Shown in pieces: positions 46,962 to 58,372 of a stretch of 64,000 nucleotides of DNA. Every line of letters begins with the position of its first letter. The first letter of the stretch is position 1. The position numbers and the translations under genes were made by a program. The stretch is from Maratus speciosus. Its lineage: Eukaryota > Arthropoda > Arachnida > Araneae > Salticidae. Location: NCBI GenBank assembly GCA_963932465.1, contig OZ010800.1, positions 92,988,807 through 93,052,806 of the forward strand, read 5' to 3'. The notes beneath the pieces are model-generated. The model saw nothing but the letters and a program-made list of their open reading frames with translations, searched no databases and had not been told where the DNA came from.

Positions 46962-46979
46962 TGGTCCGTATGGAGCCAG
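46962..46979 (+). promoter_or_regulatory. Probable primer-binding site
   Basis: TGGTCCGTATGGAGCCAG starts five bases after the 5' LTR and begins with TGG, the complement of a tRNA CCA end. I cannot assign the tRNA. Confidence 0.45.
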
Positions 46980-47046
46980 GAGCTACGATGGAATCTATTC
47001 TTAAGTCGTAGCTGTCAATTAAGTTATCTGTGCTAGATGTAACGTG

Positions 47047-47095
<49 letters not shown>
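47047..47095. repeat. Poly-A tract (A49) in the Pao leader
   Basis: Forty-nine uninterrupted A between the primer-binding region and gag, the longest homopolymer in the window. It may be slippage expansion of an A-rich leader. Confidence 0.9.
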
Positions 47096-47096
<1 letters not shown>

Positions 47097-47232
47097 GGTT
47101 GTACTTATTTATTCAATTCTTGTTTGTTTTTTATATTTTGTGTATTATGGTGCATTTTGTATGAGATTATGTAATTTACGTATTTTTATAATGTTATTCA
47201 TTTCTTATATTGTTTATTTGTAATTATTAAAA

Positions 47233-50200
47233 ATGACTAAACAAACAAAACAGGAACTTCATTTTGAGCGAATTTGTAAGGAAATAGATATAATTAAGAT
47301 TAAAGTTCAGATTTCGAATTCAGATGAGCAGGCAAAAATTAAAGTTTTGAAATCGAAAATATCTTCTTATGAAGTCACTCTTGCGCAAGCATTTGACAAA
47401 CTTTCGCCGAAAAAAATAATGATAATTTGGATACTTTTTTGAAGTATCAGGAACTTATTTGTGATTTATTAGTCGATTTAGAGGAGAAAACCAAAGATGA
47501 ATCTCCGACTGAAATTTGTGTAGAAACTGAAAATGAACAGAATTATTCGCAAGTGAAATTACCGAAATTCGATTTGCCCCATTTTTATGGCGACTCGGAA
47601 CAATGGATCTCGTTTAAAGAATTATTTCAGTCTATGATTTGGGGGAATGAAAATTTATCTGATATTGAGAAATTACAATATTTGCATTCTTCTGTTCGCG
47701 GAAATGCCGCAAAATTAATTCGAGGATTTTCTTTAAAAGCAGAAAATTTAGTGCAGTGTTGGGATTTGTTAAATCAAAGATATGAAAATAAAAGATAGTT
47801 GGCTTTAAGTCAAATAAATAAAATATTTTCGATAAAGATTATTAAAGCTAATAATTCAAAATCCTTGTTAGAATTGCTAGATACAAGTAATGAAGCAAAT
47901 TCGGAATTTGAAAATTTTGGGATTAGAATCTAATCTTTGAGTGATTTAATGTTAATAAATTTTATGTTGAATAAATTAGATCAGCCTCTCAAACAAAGAT
48001 GGGAATTGTTGTTAGACAATGATAAAATACCGGATATGGATTTATTTCGAAAATTTATTGAGCGGGAAACTAGAAGTGTAGAGGAGTCAAACTGCACTAT
48101 AGTAGAGTCTAAATTCAATTTCGCAAAAAAGCCTCTAGATGCTAGTCGAGTCAAAACCAACGTAATGAACAGCGCGTTTGTTAGGAATGGTAATAACTGC
48201 CTATTATGTAATGAAAGCCATGCGTTATTCAAATGTCCTTTATTTAATTCAAAACCAGTGAAGGAGAGGTAAAAAATCGTTCAATTAAACAAATTATGTG
48301 AAAATTGTCTTAGACAAAACCATCAAGTAGGACAGTGTAGAATTAATGTTAAATGCAAAAATTGTTCCAAAATGCATCATACATTATTACATGTGTATAT
48401 GACTAGTCAAACAAATAGAGAGTTTGTTAATGATAATGCACCTGAAATTTCTGTTTCTAATAGTGCGCAGTGTCATTCATCTTTGCAGAATTATAATGTT
48501 CTATTATCTACCGCTCTTATTAATGTAAAATCTAGCACAGGTGATGTTATCCAGTGCAGAGCACTTATTGGCAATGCTTCTCAAAATTCTTTAATCTCAA
48601 AAAATTGTGCAGAAAGATTGAATTTGCCTGTTGGCAGAACGAACCATAGGCTTGTAGGTATAAATGGCATTTCGACTCAAACCTGCCTAAATTTCACTGA
48701 ATTTAATTTCTCGCCATATTTTGAAAATGATTACAATTCTTTAAAAGCCCTTGTAGTTAATCAGGTTACTACCCCACTCCCTAACTTCAGGCTTGAAAGG
48801 CATTCATGACCGCACATGGCAGAATTACAGCTGGCTGATCCTGAGTTTCATATCTCCAAATCAATCGACATTCTGCTAGGAGCAGATGTTTTTGCACATC
48901 TGTTATTAGGGTCCCCCAATTTTGGACAATCTGGTGAACCCGTTGCAATCCCAACTCAACTGGGATATATTCTAAGTGGTCCAGTACCCTATTCGTCTAA
49001 ACCGGCCACGACCGTGGTCTGTCATTCAGTAGACTTGACTGATTTTTTCAACTCAGAGTCTGTTCCTCCTGTTAAGGAGTTTATCAAATCAGATGCAGCT
49101 AAAGAACTGTATCACAATTCAATTCGGCAAAATAAACAAATTTGTGAGGAGGAAAAAACTAATTTTTCTGTTGCTGCCAGTATAGCAAAAGATGATAGTT
49201 TGCCACATTCTTTATAGTTAAGTAACTTAACCCATTCTTTCAATCCGAATTCATCTGAAAGTTTTATAGGGTTAGAGTGGAACCGGGAAACAGATTCCCT
49301 GCGTGTACAAGTTGTAGAAAAACCTACAGTAAAGACTAAAAGTCAATTATTATCCGTAATCGCTGGCATTTATGATCCTTTGGGTCTTTTGTGACATTCC
49401 ACTGTTATTTTGAAAATGTCCACTGTTATTTGAAAAATGTGTTATTTTGAAATGCTATTGAAAGAAGTGTGGAAGGCAGACTTGAAGTGGGTTGATCCTC
49501 TTCCCTCAGCTATTCTAGAAACGTGGAATAGATTCTATTAAGAAATAAATGCTTGTAATTCTATGCACATTCCACGATTTATGAATTTCAGCACATCATC
49601 ACCTTTCGAACTCCATGGGTTCTGTGATGCCTCTATACGTGCATACACTGCGGTTGTATATATCAAAACTTTTAATCCTGTCATGGTAATGCTAGTCGCT
49701 GCTAAAACAAGAATAGCGCCCGACAGTGCAATAACATTGCCAAGGTTAGAGCTATCTTCAGCTCTTTTGCTAGCAAACCTTTTTCAAGTTGTGCAAAATG
49801 AATTACCTAACGCTCTCCACGAAACATTCTTGTGGACCGATTCGACCATTACATTAAGTTGGATTTTGAAACCTCCAACCGAAGGCATCCAATTCGTGCT
49901 TCATCGTGCCAATAAAATCAGAGATTTGACCTCAATTGAACATTGGCATCATATTCTTGGTAAACATAATCCAGCAGATTGTGCAACATGGGGTCTATAT
50001 CCCTATCAGTTAAAAGATTGCGAATGTTGGTGATCTGGGCCTACTTGGCTTTACAAGTCTTCTAATCCGTTCATTGATGGTCCATCTCCAACTTCAAACT
50101 TTGCAGTTGAGTCTTTACCCACCGAAAGCTCTTGTTTAATAAATCAACTAGAAACCGATGTAGATATTCTCACCAGATTTTCTTCATATACAAAAGTAAT

Positions 50201-51660
50201 CCGAGTAGTTGCTTGGATTCAAAGATTCGCCTACAACACAAAATTCCATTTAAAAAGGAAAGGGCCATTAAATGCAGTTGAACTTAGCAACGCTTGTAAA
50301 ACTGTCGTCAAGTGGTTACAACAGTCAGCCTTTTCTGATGAAATTAATCTACTTAATCAACACAAACCACTACCAATATCCAGTAAATTGCTTTCTTTAA
50401 ACATCTTTCTCGACGCAGATAATATTTTGAGAGTTGGTGGACGCCTCAGCAAACACAACACCATGTCATTCGATTCCAAACATCCAATGCTTATCCCTAA
50501 AAATCATCCCTTAACAGAAGCTATTATCAGGTACTTCCATTTCTATAGTCTGCATGTGGGTCCTGATCAAGTTCTTTCCTTAATTCGTCAAAAAATTTGG
50601 ATTCCAGATGGCAGATCAACAGTTAAGAAAGAATTAAGAAAGTCTATATGTTGCATTCGAATATCTCCCCAACCGCTTACTCAAATGATGGTTGACTTGC
50701 CCTCGTAACGAATTAATCCCTGCAGAGCGTTCCAGCGCACCAGGATTGATTTTGCAGGACCAATCAATACAAAATGCCAACATAAACGGAAGTCTACTAC
50801 TTTTAAATCCTATATCTGTCTTTTTATATGCATGTGTACCAAAGCAGTACACATTGAATTAGTTTCAGAACTTACCACCGAAGCCTTTATATGCCCTTTG
50901 CAGCGTTTCATATCACGCCGAGGACATCCAACAGACATTTATTCTGATAATGGTAAAACATTCGTTGGTGCAGCCTCATATCTTAAAAAACTGTTCCTAA
51001 TTCTTAAAGAATCAAAAGTCCAAGACTTTTGCGCACAACGCCAAATTATTTGGCATTTCATACCTCCTTATGGTCCAAACTTTGGAGGATTATGGGAGTC
51101 TTCTATAAAGCTAGCCAAACGGCATCTAACCAAATCATGCCAAGGTACTCTTATGACTTTTGAGGAACTATCCACAATCCTATGCCTTATTGAAGCCTGT
51201 ATAAATTCTCGTCCACTTATTCCTTTATCAACAGACCCTAATGACTTATACGTTCTAACTCCAGGACATTTCCTCATTGGTGATCCATTACTTGTTTTAC
51301 CTGACATGTCATGTCATAATAATCCATGCATTAGTCTCTCTTCCAGGTGGAAACTGTGCATCAAGATTCGAGATACTTTCTGGCAACGCTGGACTAAAGA
51401 TTATCTCCAAACATTGTCCTTAAGGCATAAATGGAAAAAAGGGCAATCATATTATCAAGATTGATCAACTAGTTTTAGTAAAAGAATCTTCAATTCATCC
51501 AACTCATTGGAAGTTAACTCTGGTCGAAAACATCCATCCTGGTGCGGACGGTGTGGTCAGAGTTGTGACTATCCGTACCGGTGAAGGCACATTCAAGCGT
51601 CCGATTCAGCAGATTGCTGCTTTACCTGAAGTCAACGCCGCCCCCCCCCCCCCCGGAGTT
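47233..51660 (+). pseudogene. Pao gag-pol, nonsense-mutated, reverse transcriptase mostly deleted
   Basis: Start ATG at 47233; the frame shifts at an A run near 47410, then stays in one phase to about 51450. Gag: LPKFDLPHFYGDSEQWISF (DUF1759-type) at about 47560, then zinc knuckles CLLCNESHALFKC and CENCLRQNHQVGQC. Protease (about 48490-48990): the catalytic site reads RALIGNASQNS where Pao proteases have a D-S/T-G triplet, so the aspartate is lost; LLGADVFAHLLLG follows. The RT palm with its YxDD motif is absent: the A17-type region runs into FIGLEWNRETDSLRV at about 49270. RNase H region: LHGFCDASIRAYTAVVY, LPRLELSSALLLANL. Integrase: VGGRLSKHN, then IDFAG, YSDNGKTF and PPYGPNFGGLWESSIK, so all three acidic residues remain. 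A frameshift near 51450 precedes the conserved tail. In-frame stops occur at about 47796, 47931, 48270, 48807, 49215, 50031 and 50706, among others. Confidence 0.92.
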
Positions 51661-51662
51661 CA

Positions 51663-52327
51663 TGGGCGATCGTACTGCGAGTGAAAAAACTTGTTACCTA
51701 GGCAACCGAGTAACTGTCGTAAAAGCGTGGCGTCAGCCTCTACAGGTACAATCTTTAAAAAACCAAAACAGTCTGGATTTGAATGTTGACAATGAACGTA
51801 CGTGCATTCTTTTACTCGTTTGATTCGACGAATTAATTATTCGGCGTGATGTTAGATATTTACCTCTATTCATTTACTGCAAGTCTAGTCAAGAATAAGT
51901 CAACATTCAAAGGTGTCTAATTTAACTCACCCACTTTGTTACCACTCACCACGATGTTATGGCCATTTTTATTCTTCGTAACTATAATTCTCATCCTTCG
52001 TTCAAGCATACTATGTTGTATTGAAAATTCTTAGTCAAATTGAAATCGTCGTCGATGTTTAGTGTCATCTGTAAAATAAAAAAATTGTGTTTATACTGCT
52101 GCCATTCTTTTGTCAGTGTCTGCCTGAATTTCTTTGAAAATGGGGTAATTAACGCAAATTTAACCTTCATTCTAAATTCTAGTAATGACAACTCTCAGTT
52201 TTTGTTTAAAATCGAATCGTGAATTGATTTCTGTTATGTCCCATCCTTTTGTCAGATTATTCATATTTCTTTTCGCTAATTCAAATTCGAGTTATTCAAA
52301 ATTAATCCGTAAACTATTCTATCCACA
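51663..52327 (+). repeat. 3' LTR of the Pao element
   Basis: It matches the 5' LTR from CGATCGTACTGCGAGTGAAA to CTATCCACA. It is immediately preceded by a C14 run (51641-51654) that lies in or just after the last gag-pol codons, where a polypurine tract would be expected. Confidence 0.85.
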
Positions 52328-52521
52328 GATGACAATCTAAAGCAATCAATGTAGTCTGAATATGAGGTGTCAAAATATTTACTACAGTATTTTTCTCTGT
52401 CACACACAAGCAGTTTAAAGGATTTCTAAATTAGTTACCGAGTTATACTCGCCCGTTTGTAGCGCTTTTGAAAGAGATACATTGATAAAAACCAAAATAT
52501 ATTATCAACATAAACATTATA

Positions 52522-52675
52522 CAGTAAAACCCCTCTTAACGGACCCGATGACATTTCTCTTGTTTCCAGATTAAAATATTTCTAGTTAAAATTTATCCCT
52601 CGTTATAACTAACAACCCCATCTCTTGCGGTAACCTCTCTTTTTTCACTGTTGTCTGTTAAGGATGGTTTCATTG
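52522..52675. mobile_element. pogo-like MITE, diverged copy
   Basis: The left end CAGTAAAACCCCTCTTAACG and the complemented right end CAATGAAACCATCCTTAACA form inverted repeats of the same family as the 6.4-6.7 kb pair. TA precedes the left end. 154 bp, non-coding. Confidence 0.7.
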
Positions 52676-53418
52676 TTTTAATGTTTTTCAAAATAAGTGC
52701 GATTTGTTTAACTAAGGTATGTTAATAAAAATACTTTTCTTTTACTGCAATGTAATAATATTGTGCTGTACAATTATATATATATATATATGTTACTGTA
52801 CAGTTAATACGATGAAAATCGCTAAATTATACAAAATCAGTTGTTTTGTAATGGCATCTAAAAATTAGTAATACTTAAGATGTGCAAGTTTTCTGCAAAA
52901 ATATCCTATTTTGAATATTCTCTTTACAAAAATATATGGATATTACATGAATGTTCCGGAAAATTAATGGAAAAAAATTACAAATGTTACCGTTTATTTC
53001 TTAAAAACGTTAATTCGGAAGCCATTTTAGGCACCTAAAAATATTTTAGTCGAGCAACAAAATTAATTATTCTTTATTCTAATTCCGAAGGACAACTTTC
53101 TCCAACTATAGTAAATATCTGCGTGAAAAAAAAATGTAATTTTCATACCATCCTAGCCTACATAACATAATCGGTACGACATAATTTGTCATAGTGCATG
53201 TTCGATTAATGATAAACTTCGGAATTTTAGAACATTTTGCATTTGAACCACCTTGCCGTTTTTGTGCACCAACATAAAATATAGCCTATGTTGAATCAGA
53301 GATGGTCACCAGAATTTTGCCGCCTTATTACAAGATAATACGGGGAACGCATTTTAATAATTCCGTATGGAATTTGACATACGATTTAGGGCAAATAAGT
53401 GTGTCTTGTAAAAAATAA
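52676..53418. other. AT-rich DNA, no gene seen
   Basis: It includes a (TA)n run at about 52769-52789; nothing else recognised. Confidence 0.45.
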
Positions 53419-54141
53419 TCTATACTACTATTATAAAGAGGTAAAAATTGTTTATTTATAGGAGGTAAGCTCTGGAACTACCGAATCGATTCTAAAGGTA
53501 ATGGTATCAAAATGATGGTGTTGGTCCAACTTAGAACATAGGCTATATCTTATGTCCGTGCCACTGTCCAAAAGGGGGTGCAGGAGCAAAAAACGTTCTA
53601 AAAATGCGATTTTTGTGTTAGTGAAGGGCTTAGAAATATGAAATTTGGAATATTAGTAACTTATAACATATAAATGATGTCTATGAGCATTTTCTAAAAA
53701 AATCGAAATTTAAAAGGGGTGAAAATGCTCAAAATGCGTTCTAAAATAGTTCTAAATGGCGGTTTCTACACAATCTCAGGAAATAACAAACCGATTTAAA
53801 AATAATGGTGTCAAAATGATGGTGACAACCCTTGCTCTAACTAATTCATTATTTTATGTCGGTGCCATACCCCAAAGGGGTGCGGGAGCAAACAACGTTC
53901 TAAAATGCGATTTTTGCTTTACTAAAGGGCCTAGAAATATGAAATTCGAAATATTAGCTACTTATTAGATATAAAGAATTTCTAAGATCAGTTCTTAAAC
54001 AATTCAAAATTTAAATGGGGTGAAAATACGCGAAAAGCGTTCTAAAAACGTTCTAAATGGTGGTTTCTACACAATCTCAGAAAATACCAAACCTATTTAA
54101 AAAATAATGGTTGTAAATTGATGGTGACAACCCTTGTTCTA

Positions 54142-54658
54142 CACTGTAAAAAAAATTCCGCAACGTTCCTGGGAAAAAATGGGCAGCTGAGTTGCCCATT
54201 ATTTCCAAGAAACATTTCTTGAAAATGACTGGAACTTTATTGTATATGTTTAAAACTTTCTACAGAAATGCCAGTAAGTTTCCTGCGAAATACCAGGAAT
54301 ATTTCTGTTGACAGCAAAACATTACTGACATTTCACAGCATGCGGGATTCGCAGACGATTTTTACATTTCCAGTTGACAATTTTCGCTTTATTATCATTA
54401 TTTGTTAGAATGAAAAAATATTTTGAAATTGACATCAAAATTATTATTTATAATTTATACGAGAAAATAAATTTTCAGTTAAAATTCAATAAAGTAAATA
54501 TATATATATGATATATTGTTTCTGAATTTTGCTTAAAATATAAAAATATATAAATGTAAATAATAATTAGAAAAAAAATCTAGACATAAAATATTTTGGA
54601 TTTTCGTCAGTAATTATGTTAGTTTACAAGTTAGATAAAATACATATACATTTTCATG

Positions 54659-54691
<33 letters not shown>

Positions 54692-55509
54692 AAACGTAAT
54701 TGTATATTTGTTTCCGAAAATAAAAATAAAATTCAAATTCGCAGCAATTCAAAGTGTCAAATATATATCAAATTTAAATCAAATTGTAATAAAGTGTTAA
54801 AATATAAAAGTAATTAAAAAAGAAAAAAAAAGTCAAGAGGTAGCATCGAACCCGGGCCGTACGGGTGGCATGCGAGCTTTCTGCGTCTACACCACGAAAG
54901 ACACGTTGAGATCTGCAAACTAATGGGTATTTGAAACGTATGCTAAACCTCGGCATCTAATTTTTCAAAATCTAATGCCCATTTGAAGAAATCCTTTCCC
55001 AAGAATAATTAGAGATAAGAACTCTAAAACATACTTTAAATTAATCAAAATCGGTGAGAATCATGTTTGATGGTTCCCTGGTTAATGGAGATCCAAATAA
55101 TAGGTGTATTTTTTTTACACGGTCTGCTCGTTAAACATTCCACAGACAAGTACGAGAGATAATTTCTTAGCGATGTCACAGAGGTATTGTATTTTCATCT
55201 GAATTGTCTTGGCAATAGAGACGTAAAGGATTATGTCGTCTATTGATTTATTTGCATTCCATATTGATTTTTTTACATTCATTTAAGGAATTCGTTTTCG
55301 ACACTCGCGCGCGAGCAACGGATTATAGCAAAAAAATAATAAATGGCGGCCGCAGCGTTTTGCTGTTTCCAACTTTTGTTCAGGGTTCAGGAACGTTTCA
55401 GATAAGAAAACCAGAATTTCACAGGAAAGGGCTAAATTATTCTGAAAACCTGAGAATAGGCGAAACGTCCCTGGATTTTACATGGAACGTTACCATTTTT
55501 TTTACAGTG
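54142..55509. mobile_element. TIR element (1368 bp) with TA duplication and tRNA-like module
   Basis: The ends are CACTGTAAAAAAAATTCCGC followed by AACGTTCC and, complemented, CACTGTAAAAAAAATGGTAACG. The flanks read GTTCTA before and TAACATAGG after; the neighbouring tandem units read GCTCTAACATAGG without interruption, so the target duplication is TA (54140-54141 and 55510-55511). The interior has A30 (54659-54688), a tRNA-like segment on the minus strand, and inverted words such as GGGCAGCTGAGTTGCCC (54182). No transposase. TA duplication suggests the Tc1/mariner superfamily. Confidence 0.85.
54833..54905 (-). other. tRNA-Gly(GCC)-like segment, not a functional tRNA gene
   Basis: On the minus strand an A-box-like TGGTGTAGACGCAG is followed by GCTCGCATGCCACC, TACGGCCCGGGTTCGATGCT. 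The latter parts resemble a glycine tRNA: TGCCAC in the position of the GCC anticodon loop and a perfect B-box core GGTTCGA. The acceptor arms do not pair. It is best read as a tRNA-derived remnant carried within the TIR element. Confidence 0.65.
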
Positions 55510-57919
55510 TAACATAGGCTATGTTTTATGTCGGTGCCACTACTCCAAAGGGGATGCAGGAGCAAAAAACGCTCTAAAATGCGATTTATGCGTTACTGAA
55601 GGGCCTAGAAACATGAAATTTGACATATTAGTTACTTATTAGATATAAAGGATTTATAACAACAGTTCTTAAACAATTCGAAATTTAAAAGTGTGAAAAT
55701 GCGCAAAAAGCGTTCTGAAAAACGTTCTAAATGGTGGTTTCTTTACAATCTCAGGAAATACCAAACCGATTTAAAAGTAAGGGTCTCAAAATGATGGTGA
55801 CAACCCTTGCTCTAACATAGGCTATGTTTGATGTCGGTGCTACTACTCCAATCGGTGTGAAGGATAAAAAACATTCTAAAAATTATTTTTACGTTACTGA
55901 AGGGCTTAGAAATATGAAATTTGAAATATTAGTTACTCATTAGTTATAATATTATTATAGATAAAGGAGAAGAGTTCTTAAACAAGAACAGTTTTTAAAC
56001 AATTCGAAATTTAAAAGGGGTGATAATGCGATTAGAGGGTATAAAAAACATTCTAAATGGCGATTTCAACTCAATTTTGGGAAGTATCAAATCGATTTCA
56101 AACGTAATGGTTGTAAATGGATGGTGACAGACCTTGCTCTAACATAGGCTCTGTTTTATGTTTGTATCACTACCACCTGGGGGTTGCAAGAAAAAAAAAA
56201 CGTTCTAAATTGCGGTTTTTGTGTTGTGGAAGGACCCAGAATTAAGAAATTTGGAATGGTAGTTACTTAAAAGATATCAATGATCTCTAAGAACATTTCC
56301 TAAAAAAAATTAAAACGGGTAAAAATAAGCGAAAAGCGTTCTAAAAAACGTTCTAAAATGCGATTTTTATGCAATCTCAGGAAGCACTGAACCGATTTCA
56401 AATATAAAGGTGTAAAAATGGTGACAGATCTTGCTCCAAGATATATTATATAAATCAAGATATATATACTATATTTTATGTCTGTTTCCAAAACCCCAGA
56501 GGAGATGCATGAGCAAAAAACTTTCTAAAAATGCAATTTTTGAATTATGGAAGGACCTAGATTCATGGAATTTTGCATGGTATATATTTAATAGACATAA
56601 ATTATCTCTAAGAACATTTCTTTAAAAATTTGAAATTTAAAAAGGGGTGAAAATGCACGAATAGCGGTCTAAAAAGGTTCTAAATTGCGATTTATACCCA
56701 ACCTCAGGAAATACTAAACTTATTTCAAAAGTAATGGTTGCAAATTCATGGTGACAGTCCCTGCTCCAACATAGGCTATATTTTATATTCGTGTCACTAC
56801 CATCTGGGGGTTGCAAGAGCAAAACATGTTCTAATTTGCGTTCTTTACACAACTGAGCGGTCTAACATTTTGAAATATGGCATGGTATTTACTTACAAGA
56901 TGCAGCTGCTTTCTAAGAACAGTCGAAAGAAAATTCCAAATTTAAAATTTTGAAGTGAGCGAAAAGCGTTCTAAAATCGTTCTAAATTACAATTTTTATA
57001 CAATCTTATCAAATACCAAACCGAGTTAAAAAATAATGGGGACAAATTGTTGATGATAGAACCTGCTCAAACATAAGCTATATTTTATGTCTGTGCCACT
57101 ACCACCAGAGGGTTGCAGGACCAAAAAACTTTCTAAATTGCGATTTCTGTGATACTGAAGAGGCTAGAAACTTTAAATATGGTCTGATAGTTACTTAAAA
57201 AATATAAACGCCCTCGAAGGACTGATGAAAATAAATTCGAATTAAAAAGGGGTGAAGGGAAGGGGAGATGCAAAAAGCATTCTAAAAAAGTCCTAAATTA
57301 CGATTTCTATGCAATTTCAGGGAATATAAACTGATTATAAAAGTAATAGTTGCGAATCAATGGTAACAGCCTCTGATCCTACACAGGCTATATTTTATGA
57401 CGATGATTCTACCACCTGGGGTTCACAGGAACAGCAAAATTTCTAAAAAAGGCCTTTAAAAGCTTTCTAAATTACGTTTCTGTGGAATATTAGGAAATAA
57501 CAAACCGATTTAAGAATTAATGTTGGAAAATCAATATTGACAGCTCCTATTTCAACATAGCCCTTTATGTTGAGAGAGGAGGTAGGACTTGGAATTTGAC
57601 ATGGTTAATTTTAAGATGTAAGAAGGTGGTTTCTAAAAAATTAAAAACTTCAAATGAATACTGAAATGAGCGTATTAATTCAGCCTAAATTTTTCAAAAT
57701 ATTTTCTAAATTATCATTTATTTAGTTTTAATTCTTTTTATTAATTTAAGTCTCATTTCTGCCTAATGCAGTGTAATAATGAAGTTAGTCAAACTGTGTT
57801 TTAAATAGTAATTTTTGAATTATTCCTAAAAGTATAACTTTTTTGATAAAAATTAAACATATAAATATCACTTGGCATATTTCAAATATTACGCGAGCAA
57901 AGCCGCGGGGTTCGCTAGT

Positions 57920-58164
57920 AATAATAATATTTTTGTGTCTGTTTCAAACAACTCTCGTGACTGAGGGAGCATCTTTGATGATTATTAATTATTCTTCACA
58001 CGAGGGGCCATTTGTTGCACTAGAAATGATGCATAATAAGGTAATTGATAATAACACTATTTTCGTTATTTAAAACGAATCATTTTGTCTCTTATCTTTA
58101 TAAGAAAATGTAGAACTTCATCATGCTATCCTTTATGGGACATCCGGTTTTGTATATTGTTGAT
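57920..58164. other. Short spacer
   Basis: Unassigned sequence between the Helentron-like element and the piggyBac MITE; the open frame 57843-58073 crosses the Helentron end and is not supported. Confidence 0.4.
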
Positions 58165-58372
58165 TTAACCCATTAAAGACTGACGTTGCGTTTTCGCAAC
58201 ATTATATTTGCGATTTAAAAAAATTTTATGATACCATTAAAAGAGAAAAGTAAAATTTTCCTTTTTTAATTAACATATTTCAATGATTCGTATAGTAAAA
58301 GAAAGAGTTTAGCAAAAAGCGGCGTGAACTGAATAAAATTCCTGTAAAACATGCTGGTCCTTAATGGGTTAA
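58165..58372. mobile_element. piggyBac-type MITE, 208 bp with its TTAA copies
   Basis: TTAA at 58165 and 58369. The termini CCCATTAAAGAC and, complemented, CCCATTAAGGACCAGCAT form short inverted repeats starting CCC. A perfect GTTGCG-TTTT-CGCAAC hairpin sits 15 bp inside the left end, in the same place as the hairpin of the 18.2-kb copy though unrelated in sequence. Confidence 0.85.

Larger units (their letters stand above)
46293..52327 (+). mobile_element. BEL/Pao LTR retrotransposon, defective, both LTRs present
   Basis: Six-kilobase element: 5' LTR 46293-46956, primer-binding region from 46962, one gag-pol reading phase 47233-51660, 3' LTR 51663-52327. The LTRs are nearly identical over about 665 bp with scattered differences and small indels, so the insertion is old enough to have decayed. 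A matching five-base target duplication could not be read with confidence at the outer ends. The reverse transcriptase palm is deleted. Confidence 0.9.
53460..57600. repeat. Tandem array with ~300-330 bp unit
   Basis: The phase marker CAATCTCAGGAAATACCAAA or a variant falls at 53772, 54071, 55746, about 56069, 56372, 56700, 57000 and 57312; subtracting the nested insertion gives spacings of 299 to 328 bp. Each unit contains AACATAGGCTAT-TTTATGTC, GGAGCAAAAAACGTTCTAAA, ATGCGATTTTTG and GGGGTGAAAATG. The units are more diverged towards the right end. The short frames here are not genes. Confidence 0.85.
53419..57919 (+). mobile_element. Helentron/Helitron-like element made of ~300-bp tandem units
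   Basis: The left end TCTATACTACTATTATAAAG starts with TC and matches the usual left-end style of arthropod Helitron-like repeats, followed by GGAACTACCGAATCGATTCT. The right end ACGCGAGCAAAGCCGCGGGG then TTCGCTAGT (57890-57919) ends in CTAGT, as those elements do. Between them are about a dozen diverged tandem units; no Rep-helicase gene is present. It is interrupted at 54142-55509 by a TIR element. Length without that insertion is about 3.1 kb. Confidence 0.7.

Noticed and set aside
50634..51307. Minus-strand frames across the integrase region
   Set aside because: They are antisense shadows of the Pao integrase.
22822..54905. Possible functional tRNA genes at 22.8 and 54.9 kb
   Set aside because: A and B boxes are present but the acceptor arms do not pair and both lie inside TIR elements, so they are tRNA-like remnants.
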